From: Kiritimatiellia bacterium
GTDB taxonomy: Bacteria > Verrucomicrobiota > Kiritimatiellia > RFP12 > UBA1067
Direction of reading: 5' to 3'
Length of the DNA stretch: 17,387 bases
Assembly (NCBI GenBank): GCA_016303225.1
Contig: JAEDMC010000042.1
Span: forward strand, 1-17,387
Shown here: piece by piece, positions 1 to 6,290 of the stretch
Numbering within the stretch: the first letter of the stretch is position 1
Layout of the letters: every line of letters begins with the position of its first letter
Made by a program: the position numbers and the translations under genes
Notes under the pieces: generated by a model
What the model was told of the DNA's origin: nothing
Seen by the model: only the letters and a program-made list of their open reading frames with translations
Databases searched by the model: none

Positions 1-1615
1 CCGGGATGTACTCCGTCGGAATCACGCCGCCCTTGACCTCGTTGACGAACTCGAAGCCCTTGCCCGGCTCCTGCGGAGCGAGCTTGAGGCAGACGTGCGC
101 GTACTGACCGCGGCCGCCGGACTGCTTGACGTGCTTGTACTCGTTGTCGACCGGCATCGTGATCGTCTCGCGATACGCGACCTGCGGAGCGCCGACGTCG
201 CAGTCGACGTTGAACTCGCGTTTCAGACGGTCGACGATGACCTCGAGATAGAGCTCGCCCATGCCGGCGATGATCGTCTCGGAGGTCTCCTGGTCGAAGG
301 TGACGACGAAGGTCGGGTCTTCCATCGCGAGCGCGTGGAGCGCAACGCCGAGCTTCTCGTTGTCACCGCGGGATTTCGGCTTCACCGCGACCGAGATGAC
401 CGGCGCCGGGAAGTCGATGGATTCAAGCGTAATCGGATGCGCCGGATCGCAGAGCGTGTCTCCCGTGCGGGTCTCGGTGAGACCGACGCACGCAACGATG
501 TCGCCGGCATGCGCCTCTTCGAGCGGCTCCTGCTTGGCCGCGTGCATGCGGAACAGACGGCTGATGCGCTGCTCGCGGTTAATCGTCGAGTCAAGCATCT
601 CCGCGCCGAGCTTCATCGTGCCCGAATAGACGCGGACGAACGTAATCTTGCCGCCGGACTTCGGATCGTTCATGATCTTGAACGCGAGACCGCAGAACGG
701 CTCGTCGTCGGAAACCTCGCGCTTCTCGTCGGGATTGTCCTGCGAAACCGCCGCGCCCGCGTCAAGCGGGGACGGGAGATAGTCGCAGACGCCGTCGAGG
801 AGCGGCTGAATGCCCTTGTCCTTGAACGCGGTGCCGCAGAACGCCGGGGTGATGGCGCGCGAAAGGCAGCCCTTGCGGAGCGCCTTCTTGATCTCGTCGT
901 TCGTGAGCTCCTCGCCTGCGAAAAACTTCTCCATGAGCGCATCGTCCTGCTCGGCCGCCGACTCGACCATCTTCTGGCGGTACTCCTGCGCCTTCTCCAT
1001 GTACTCCTCGGGGATGTCCTTCTCGAGAACCGTCTTGCCGAGCGACTTCATGTCGAAGTAAAGCGCTTTCATCTTGATGAGGTCGATGACGCCCTCGAAC
1101 GTATCCGCAGCGCCGATCGGGATGACGACCGGAACCGGGTTGGCGCCGAGCTGCTTCTTCATCTGGTCCATCACGCTGTAGAAGTTCGCGCCGACGCGGT
1201 CCATCTTGTTAACGAACGCAATCTTCGGCACTTTGTACTTCTCGGACTGGCGCCACACCTGCTCGGACTGGGGCTGGACGCCGCCGACCGCGCAGTAGAG
1301 GGCGACCGCACCGTCAAGAACGCGGAGCGAGCGCTCCACCTCGGCCGTGAAGTCCACGTGTCCGGGGGTGTCGATCAGGGAGAGGCGGTAGTTGCCCCAC
1401 TGGACGCACGTCGCGGCGGACTGAATCGTGATGCCGCGCTCCTGCTCCTGCACCATGAAGTCCATCGTCGCGGCACCGTCGTGCACTTCGCCGATCTTGT
1501 AGTTCTTGCCCGAATAGTAAAGGATACGCTCCGACGTCGTCGTCTTGCCGCCGTCGATGTGGGCCATGATGCCGAAGTTACGCACTCTTTCGAGCGGAAT
1601 GTCACGCTTTGCCAT
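1..1615 (-). CDS. fusA: Elongation factor G, C-terminally cut by window edge
   Basis: Translational GTPase that drives ribosomal translocation and, with RRF, ribosome recycling in the cytoplasm. The first 538 residues are visible: the G domain, domains II and III and part of IV. The last roughly 150 residues of a normal EF-G of about 695 lie beyond the left edge. Seen motifs are the P-loop AHIDGGKT (18-25), the switch region QEQERGITI, G3 DTPGHVDF and G4 NKMD. The P-loop has Gly22 where EF-G normally has Ala (AHIDAGKT). The start is ATG at 1615, preceded by a strong AAGGAG about 7 bases upstream. The gene stands apart from rpsL/rpsG, follows gntP by 88 bp and appears to have its own promoter. 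It contains no tandem array, unlike many neighbours. Confidence 0.97.
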   Translation of the reverse strand, partial: MAKRDIPLERVRNFGIMAHIDGGKTTTSERILYYSGKNYKIGEVHDGAATMDFMVQEQERGITIQSAATCVQWGNYRLSLIDTPGHVDFTAEVERSLRVLDGAVALYCAVGGVQPQSEQVWRQSEKYKVPKIAFVNKMDRVGANFYSVMDQMKKQLGANPVPVVIPIGAADTFEGVIDLIKMKALYFDMKSLGKTVLEKDIPEEYMEKAQEYRQKMVESAAEQDDALMEKFFAGEELTNDEIKKALRKGCLSRAITPAFCGTAFKDKGIQPLLDGVCDYLPSPLDAGAAVSQDNPDEKREVSDDEPFCGLAFKIMNDPKSGGKITFVRVYSGTMKLGAEMLDSTINREQRISRLFRMHAAKQEPLEEAHAGDIVACVGLTETRTGDTLCDPAHPITLESIDFPAPVISVAVKPKSRGDNEKLGVALHALAMEDPTFVVTFDQETSETIIAGMGELYLEVIVDRLKREFNVDCDVGAPQVAYRETITMPVDNEYKHVKQSGGRGQYAHVCLKLAPQEPGKGFEFVNEVKGGVIPTEYIP

Positions 1616-1663
1616 TTCTTCTCTCCTTGATAGAGCAGCCCTTTTGACTGCAAATGAGCTGAT

Positions 1664-1692
1664 ATTATCTCAAATTTTGCCGAAAACCGCAA
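1664..1692 (-). promoter_or_regulatory. Sigma70-like promoter for fusA
   Basis: Reading the minus strand, TTGCGG (1692-1687) and GATAAT (1669-1664) are separated by exactly 17 bases and lie about 50 bp before the fusA start. The -35 matches TTGACA only in its first part; the -10 differs from TATAAT by one base. The local AT-rich patch in a GC-rich region supports a promoter. This is a sequence match only. Confidence 0.55.
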
Positions 1693-1703
1693 GAGGGTCG
1701 ATT

Positions 1704-2993
1704 TTACCCGAATAGAAGGTAGACGAGCGTCGATACGACGGTCGTCGTCGCGCCCACAAGCGTACCGAACGGGAAGAGCTTGAGGCGGTCCTTGACAGAC
1801 ATCCCCACCGCACCCGCCGTCGCATGAAAGAAGCTTCCGTGCGGCAGCGCATCGAAGATCGTTCCGCCCGCATGCAGCATCGCCGCAGCGGAAACCGACG
1901 GGATTCCAGCCTGCAGGAGCGCGCCTGAGAACGTCTGTGACGCAATCGTCACGCCCGCCGTCGTCGACGCCGTCGCTCCCGAAAGGAGAATCGAGGAGAT
2001 TGGCGCCAGCGCGAAGACCGGCAGGTGACACGCCGTCAAAAGCCGAATCATGTCGGCGTTGATGCCCGATCCCTTCACAATGCCCGCAATCGTGCCCGTG
2101 CCGATGAGGAGGATCGACACCCCGATCACCTTTGAAAGACCGAATTCGGAATAGGCGACCGTGTCCCGCCACCGGCCGCAGACGAGAATCGAGACAAGTC
2201 CGCCCGCCGGAAGCGCGACCAGCGGATCGATGACGATGCCGCAGAGGGGACGGAGCGACAACAGGCCCACGACAACAAGCGGGCCCAGGGCGGCCTGAAG
2301 AAGATTAGGTGCAGCTGCGAGGTGTAGGTCTACAGTGGAATTTTTATCTTCTTCTGTACACCTACACCTCATCTCTACACCTAAACGCCAGCGCTTCGCC
2401 AGCCAACTTGCCAGCATCACCGTCATCGCCAAGGCACAGATCGCCGGAACGATGTTCGCGGCCATCACAGTCGTGAGGTCGAGCTTGAAGGCCTCGGCAA
2501 CGGCGATCGTGTTCGGGTTCGGCGAAATGACGTTGCCCGCCTTGCCGCCGCCGACCATCGCAAGAAGGAGTGCGGGGACCGACAAGTTCGCCTTCTTGCC
2601 GACCGCGAGCGCGACCGGGGCGACGGTGATGACCGCGATGTCGACGAAAACGCCGACCGCGGTCACGATCATCGCTGCAAGCGCCACGGCGACGAGGGCG
2701 AAACGCGTGCCGAGTCCCGCAACGATGACATCCGCTATCTTCGCCGCGCTCCCCGTCTTCACGAGCGCGCCGACGAGGACGCCCGAGGCGAGGATCCTGA
2801 GGACGGACGGCATCATCGACTGTGTGCCCGAGATCATCGCCTTCACGGTCTCCGTGAGTCCGCCGCCAGCCATGAGTCCGCCCGCCAGGGCTCCGAACAT
2901 CAGCGCGTACGCCGGCGTCACCTTGCGGATGATCAGCACGATGGCGAGAACTAGTCCCGCAATCGCTCCCCAAGTTGAAAAGATAGGTTCCAT
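1704..2993 (-). CDS. GntP-family gluconate/glycerate-type permease
   Basis: A 429-residue, very hydrophobic inner-membrane transporter of the GntP family (proton symport of gluconate and related sugar acids). Family signatures seen are GGGKAGNVISPNPNTIAVAEAF-like text split around residues 148-169, the ATASTTAG stretch, and the C-terminal HAGGTIFDALPHGSFFHAT segment. The gene lies just downstream of glycerate kinase, so glycerate is a reasonable substrate; gluconate cannot be excluded. The ATG start overlaps the stop of a remnant reading frame (TAATG), suggesting inherited translational coupling. Residues 204-230, in a hydrophilic loop after WLAKRW, are encoded by an 80-bp palindromic repeat and look unlike the rest of the protein (charged and Cys-containing, RCRCTEEDKNS). 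Confidence 0.9.
   Translation of the reverse strand: MEPIFSTWGAIAGLVLAIVLIIRKVTPAYALMFGALAGGLMAGGGLTETVKAMISGTQSMMPSVLRILASGVLVGALVKTGSAAKIADVIVAGLGTRFALVAVALAAMIVTAVGVFVDIAVITVAPVALAVGKKANLSVPALLLAMVGGGKAGNVISPNPNTIAVAEAFKLDLTTVMAANIVPAICALAMTVMLASWLAKRWRLGVEMRCRCTEEDKNSTVDLHLAAAPNLLQAALGPLVVVGLLSLRPLCGIVIDPLVALPAGGLVSILVCGRWRDTVAYSEFGLSKVIGVSILLIGTGTIAGIVKGSGINADMIRLLTACHLPVFALAPISSILLSGATASTTAGVTIASQTFSGALLQAGIPSVSAAAMLHAGGTIFDALPHGSFFHATAGAVGMSVKDRLKLFPFGTLVGATTTVVSTLVYLLFG
2305..2384. repeat. 80-bp imperfect palindrome inside gntP
   Basis: Two 31-bp arms (2305-2335 and 2354-2384) are inverted copies that match at 25 of 31 positions. The inner 16 bp (2320-2335 against 2354-2369) match at 15. 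An 18-bp AT-rich loop separates them. The arms are themselves built from AGGTGTAG-like words. The element is in frame with gntP and encodes residues 204-230, a loop between membrane segments. It looks like a small inserted hairpin element that the protein tolerates. Confidence 0.85.
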
Positions 2994-3093
2994 TACTTCC
3001 TCGCTTTGAATTTATCCACAATCAGTGCGATCGCGCCGTCGCCTGTGAGGTTGCAGGCCGTGTCCATGCCGTGATGACGTCCATGACCGGAGG
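2993..3093 (-). pseudogene. C-terminal remnant of a probable dicarboxylate/amino-acid:cation symporter
   Basis: An open stretch ending in TAA at 2995-2993 reads MDTACNLTGDGAIALIVDKF then KARK. The T..N.TGD pattern followed by a hydrophobic run resembles the last helix of DAACS (GltP/DctA-type) symporters. The expected upstream residues (PPVMDVIT, 3093-3070) are in a different frame; one missing base near 3068-3070 would join them. Nothing further upstream is recognisable. Its stop overlaps the gntP ATG. I infer an old transporter gene, now deleted except for its tail. The match is from memory and short, so it could be chance. Confidence 0.42.
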
Positions 3094-3139
3094 TTTGTGC
3101 ATGTCGACAACTGAGGCTTGATGTAAAAAAATCCATACT

Positions 3140-3163
3140 TCTCCGTGTCTCTGTGACACTGTG
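3140..3163. repeat. Octamer array (TCTCTGTG family) abutting the glxK stop
   Basis: Three consecutive 8-bp units, TCTCCGTG, TCTCTGTG and ACACTGTG, end immediately before the glxK stop codon (3164-3166). The same family (TCTCTGCG) occurs at 17372-17387 upstream of exbD. Confidence 0.7.
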
Positions 3164-4315
3164 TTAAAAACTCAACAACCTAAAGACCTGCTCGACGGTG
3201 GAGGCGAGATTGGCGGAGGCGTTCTGAACGTCGAGCGCCTCTTCGACGGTGACGAGCCTGCGGAGAATCGGGAAGTAGGCGTCGATGCCGGCAGCGTTCA
3301 CCGCCTCCACGCCGTCGCCGAGAATGCCGGAGAACGCGAGGACTCGCTTGTCGTACTTCTTCGCCAGTTTCGCCACCCCGATCGGCGCCTTGCCCATCAC
3401 CGTCTGTCCGTCGAGCCGTCCCTCGCCCGTAATGACGACGTCGGCATCACGGACGAAGTCTTCCAGCCTCGTCTCGCTGAGGATGAGGTCAACACCCGGT
3501 ACTAGCTCGGCATTGAGAAACGCCTTGAAGGCAAAGCCCAACCCGCCCGCCGCTCCCGCACCAGGGTAAAGACTCGCGTCGCCAGAAGCACCAAACATGC
3601 CAGAAACGATAGATGCGCTCGCAACTCTAGAGAAATTACCAAGCGCCGCATCGAGTTCCTTCACCATCTCCGGCGTTGCGCCCTTCTGCGGACCGAACAC
3701 CGCACTTGCCCCGCTCGGCCCGCACAGCGGATTCGTCACATCGCACGCAATCTGAAATTTGAAATCCGAAATCTGAAATTTCAAATTCGAGGCCTCGATC
3801 TTCGCGAGCTTCGCCAACCCTGCGCCTCCGCGGGTAATGTCACGGCCCTCCGCATCCTGCAGCCGGAAGCCGAGCGCCTGTAGCAGACCCGCGCCGCCGT
3901 CGTTCGTCGCACTGCCGCCGATGCCGATCACGAAGGTCTTCGCGCCGTTCTTGATGGCGTCGCAAATCATCTCGCCCACGCCATACGTCGTCGTGTAGAG
4001 CGGATTCTTCTCCTCGCTTGAGACAAGCGTGATGCCCGCGGCCTCGGCCATCTCCATCACCGCCGTGCCATCCGAGAGAAGTCCGTACTTCGCATTTGCC
4101 GGCTTCCCGGCGGGACCCGTCACCGTCACCCGCTTCAACTCGCCGCCCAAGCCCGCGACGAGCGCGTCGACCGTGCCCTCCCCACCGTCCGCGAGCGGAC
4201 GCACCACGCACTCCGCGTCGGGGAAGACGCGCCGCACGCCCTCCGCCGCGGCATTGCCCGCGGCGACAGACGAGAGGCTTCCCTTGAACGAATCGATCGC
4301 GATTGCAACTTTCAT
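3164..4315 (-). CDS. glxK: Glycerate kinase (GlxK/GarK family)
   Basis: ATP-dependent phosphorylation of D-glycerate, probably to 2-phosphoglycerate, which enters glycolysis. At 383 residues it matches the usual family length of about 380. Signatures are the N-terminal DSFKGSLSS (8-16), PLADGGEGT, GIGGSATNDGGAG, ACDVTNPLCGPSGASAVFGPQKGA and GEGRLDGQ. The ATG at 4315 overlaps the stop of queH-birA by ATGA, so the two are coupled. The gene order glxK, transporter remnant, GntP permease suggests a uptake-plus-kinase module for glycerate. Residues about 175-188 (NLKFQISDFKFQIA) come from a heptamer array that appears to occupy the place of ordinary family sequence without changing the protein length. 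Confidence 0.94.
   Translation of the reverse strand: MKVAIAIDSFKGSLSSVAAGNAAAEGVRRVFPDAECVVRPLADGGEGTVDALVAGLGGELKRVTVTGPAGKPANAKYGLLSDGTAVMEMAEAAGITLVSSEEKNPLYTTTYGVGEMICDAIKNGAKTFVIGIGGSATNDGGAGLLQALGFRLQDAEGRDITRGGAGLAKLAKIEASNLKFQISDFKFQIACDVTNPLCGPSGASAVFGPQKGATPEMVKELDAALGNFSRVASASIVSGMFGASGDASLYPGAGAAGGLGFAFKAFLNAELVPGVDLILSETRLEDFVRDADVVITGEGRLDGQTVMGKAPIGVAKLAKKYDKRVLAFSGILGDGVEAVNAAGIDAYFPILRRLVTVEEALDVQNASANLASTVEQVFRLLSF
3751..3792. repeat. Heptamer array (TYYGAAA) inside glxK
   Basis: Six 7-bp units in register: four fit TYYGAAA, the fifth is TTTCAAA and the sixth is degenerate. On the coding strand the heptamer is free of stop codons and gives the periodic peptide FQISDFK. The same family occurs in thiN (11241-11275). 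Total 42 bp, a multiple of three. Confidence 0.9.
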
Positions 4316-5610
4316 AGTTTCTCCACATGCGCTTCACCGGCGTAGACCCTCACACCGCCGACGTCCAACGATCCGTCGGGCATTATACCATTTGAAACGC
4401 CCGAAACGGGAGCGGAATCTTCATCCGTCTGCCGGACCGCGATCTCACGTCCCTTCAGGAAATCGACCGCGGCAATCTCAGGAAGCACCGCGGCAAAGCC
4501 CTTCTCGCGCCAACGCGAATACCAGCGATCAAGTTCGCCAAGAATGGCAGTTCGAACCGAAAGGACAGGAGACGGGAGACGGGAGAAGCACACTGGTGCG
4601 ACCATCGCCAGCGACGTCGCGCGGTCGGCGATTTCCTTGTCAAATTCGGTCTGACCAACATTGACACCGATGCCGACAATCACGTTGTCGCCATTGCGCT
4701 CGCAAAGGATTCCCGCGATCTTCTTGCCATTCACGAGCACATCATTCGGCCACTTGAGCTTCACGTCTTCCGTCTTGCGTCTCAAGTCCTGATCCCCGAC
4801 CATCAACCGTGAAATTGCCTTGGCAACCGCGAGTCCCGCCACCAGCGGCAATGTAGCGGCCTGCTCGGGAGCAAGACCGTCAACCGACAGCACCACCGAC
4901 ATCATCAGGTTCGTGCCTGGCGGCGAAAGCCACTTGTGGTCGAGGCGTCCGCGGCCCGCGGTTTGGTAGTCGGCGGTAAAGACATCACGGTGCTTGCCCG
5001 CTCGCGCATCGAGGTTCGTCGACTCGGTCTCTGCCTGATGGTGAACGCGCCACTTCGAGAACTCGCAGCCACAGTAACTTTGGCGATAAAGCCCCAGCTC
5101 TTTCGCACGACGCGTCGACAGCTTGAACCCTTCGTGCTTCTTGAAGTCGCAGGGAAGAAAACGAATTGTTTTACGGTTCGGATTGTTCGATTGTTCGATT
5201 GAACTGGCGACCTCGAAAATCGTGCGGCTCACCTTGTGCGGGGAGACGGTGAGTGAAGTCGTGAACTCGTCGAAGCCGTATTGCTTCGCGTACTCCGCCG
5301 TCTTTGTGAGATTGTAGCGGAAGCAGCGTTCGCACCGCGCCCCCTTCTCCGGCTCGTGCTCGTAGCCCGCGGCGACTTCCCTGAGCCACTCCTCGTGATC
5401 GTAGGGAAGCGCGACGATTTTCACGCCGTCGACTGCGGCAAGTTTCTCCGCCTCGCGGAGGCGCTGGTCGAACTCTTCCTTCGTGTCGATGTTCGAGTTG
5501 GCGAAGAACATCGTCACCTCGCGCCCCAGTTCCTTGAGAGCCGGCACGCAAGCCGACGCACACGGCCCGCAACAGGTGTGAAGGAGAGTGTGCCCCGCCC
5601 CTTCCTTCAT
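4312..5610 (-). CDS. Fusion of epoxyqueuosine reductase QueH and biotin ligase BirA
   Basis: A two-domain protein of 432 residues from the ATG at 5610. Residues 1-185 are QueH-like, reducing epoxyqueuosine to queuosine in tRNA: HTCCGPC (Cys13, 14, 17), CERCF (Cys93, 96) and SYCGC (Cys180, 182). From about 188 follows biotin-protein ligase, which attaches biotin to acyl-CoA carboxylases: ETESTN, GRGRLDHKW (219-227), KWPND (286-290) and the small C-terminal domain; it lacks a DNA-binding HTH. A GTG at 5640 is an alternative start, but QueH normally begins just before HTCC, favouring 5610. Four tandem arrays lie in or at the edge of the gene. Both domains keep their key residues, so the fusion is probably functional. 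Stop overlaps glxK by ATGA. Confidence 0.9.
   Translation of the reverse strand: MKEGAGHTLLHTCCGPCASACVPALKELGREVTMFFANSNIDTKEEFDQRLREAEKLAAVDGVKIVALPYDHEEWLREVAAGYEHEPEKGARCERCFRYNLTKTAEYAKQYGFDEFTTSLTVSPHKVSRTIFEVASSIEQSNNPNRKTIRFLPCDFKKHEGFKLSTRRAKELGLYRQSYCGCEFSKWRVHHQAETESTNLDARAGKHRDVFTADYQTAGRGRLDHKWLSPPGTNLMMSVVLSVDGLAPEQAATLPLVAGLAVAKAISRLMVGDQDLRRKTEDVKLKWPNDVLVNGKKIAGILCERNGDNVIVGIGVNVGQTEFDKEIADRATSLAMVAPVCFSRLPSPVLSVRTAILGELDRWYSRWREKGFAAVLPEIAAVDFLKGREIAVRQTDEDSAPVSGVSNGIMPDGSLDVGGVRVYAGEAHVEKL
4566..4586. repeat. Heptamer array (CGGGAGA) in the BirA part
   Basis: Three 7-bp units: CAGGAGA and two exact CGGGAGA. It is the same family as the array in rsmE (12622-12649) and is opposite in orientation to the two copies at 4759 and 5605 in this same gene. 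It encodes residues about 342-348 (around RLPSPVLS). Confidence 0.8.
4759..4786. repeat. Heptamer array (TCTTSCG) before the BirA KWPND motif
   Basis: Four 7-bp units on the plus strand (CTTCACG, TCTTCCG, TCTTGCG, TCTCAAG). The 32 bp 4759-4790 match 5605-5636 at 29 positions, so they are near copies inside one gene. It encodes residues about 275-284 (DLRRKTEDVK), directly before LKWPND. Confidence 0.9.
5181..5204. repeat. Octamer array (GATTGTTC) in the QueH part
   Basis: Two exact GATTGTTC units followed by GATTGAAC. It encodes residues 136-143 (SIEQSNN region). A longer array of the same family is in rsmE (12222-12262), where the peptide again contains IEQ and SNNR. Confidence 0.85.
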
Positions 5611-5632
5611 GTCTTCCGTCTCTCGTCTCAAG
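5605..5632. repeat. Heptamer array (TCTTSCG) supplying the queH start codon
   Basis: Four 7-bp units, near identical to 4759-4786. The first unit is CTTCATG here and CTTCACG at 4759; that single difference creates the ATG (5610-5608) used as the probable start of queH-birA. The array fills most of the gap after the SDR stop (5637). Confidence 0.88.
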
Positions 5633-5636
5633 TCCT

Positions 5637-6290
5637 TCACCCTTCCACCAGATGCTGTCCCGCGTCAACGGGAATGATCACGCCGGTTACCGCCGCCGCG
5701 CCCAGCAAATACGAAACCGCCGCCGCGACGTCCTCTGCCGTCGGGCGCCGGTCGAGCAGCATCTCGCCCGCCTGCTCGTGAACGTCCGTCGGTGCCATCA
5801 CCGGCCCCGGCGCAACCGCGTTCACCCGCAGCGTCGCGGCGAAGGTCGCGGCGCCCGAGAGCGTAAAGTCGCGAAGCGCACGCTTCGAATCGAGATAGCC
5901 GGGAGCCGCCTGACTCTCGGCTCTAGAATCTCTAGCCCAAGCCGCCGCATCAAGCACGTTCACCACCGCCCCAACGCCCTCCTCGCGACCGGCCATCATC
6001 ATCGTCAGCTTCTTCGGAGCTTCGAGGTTGACCGCCGAGATCGCCGCGGGATCGCCCGTGAAAAGCGCCGCGTTGTTGACGAGCGCATCCGGCGGCGTTC
6101 CGCCCAGCATTTGCAACGCGGCGGCGTAGAGTTTTGCCGCGCCCATCGGCTCGGCGAGGTCGGCGACGATGTCCGCTCCCGCATCCGGTCGATGTGAACT
6201 CGTGATGACGCGCCAGCCCTCGGCGCGTAGCCGCGCGACGATCGCCGCGCCAAGGCGAATGGTTCCGCCGGTAATCAGTACGGATTTCAT
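5637..6290 (-). CDS. Pteridine-reductase-like SDR (FolM type)
   Basis: A 217-residue NAD(P)H-dependent short-chain dehydrogenase/reductase. Seen are the cofactor motif TGGTIRLG (7-14), VNNAA (71-75), and catalytic Tyr132/Lys136 in YLDSK. The usual catalytic Ser is replaced by Asp114 (NVLDA), as in Leishmania PTR1 and E. coli FolM, so I infer reduction of pterins (dihydromonapterin or dihydrofolate). The C-terminal VDAGQHL also fits. The Asp-Tyr spacing is 18 residues instead of about 13, and the extra sequence (ARDSRAES) is encoded by a nonamer array. The start overlaps the murI stop by ATGA. A generic SDR with another substrate remains possible. Confidence 0.82.
   Translation of the reverse strand: MKSVLITGGTIRLGAAIVARLRAEGWRVITSSHRPDAGADIVADLAEPMGAAKLYAAALQMLGGTPPDALVNNAALFTGDPAAISAVNLEAPKKLTMMMAGREEGVGAVVNVLDAAAWARDSRAESQAAPGYLDSKRALRDFTLSGAATFAATLRVNAVAPGPVMAPTDVHEQAGEMLLDRRPTAEDVAAAVSYLLGAAAVTGVIIPVDAGQHLVEG
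5912..5938. repeat. Nonamer array (CTCTAGAAT) inside the SDR gene
   Basis: Three 9-bp units, two containing CTCTAG, 27 bp in total. Same CTAG-bearing family as the longer array in murI (6476-6529), but read in a different frame here, giving RDSRAES instead of LEx triplets. Confidence 0.72.

Noticed and set aside
95..1630. 511-codon open frame on the plus strand
   Set aside because: It is the antisense of fusA; the product is Arg/Leu/Asp-rich with no family motif, as expected from the complement of a GC-rich gene.
1681..1692. Possible terminator hairpin after gntP (TGCGG, TTTT, CGGCA)
   Set aside because: The arms do not pair properly in the middle and no U-tract follows; the bases are better explained as part of the fusA promoter.
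5611..5640. GTG at 5640 as start of queH-birA
   Set aside because: It would add ten residues made only of repeat sequence and overlap the SDR stop; the ATG at 5610 fits the normal QueH N-terminus.
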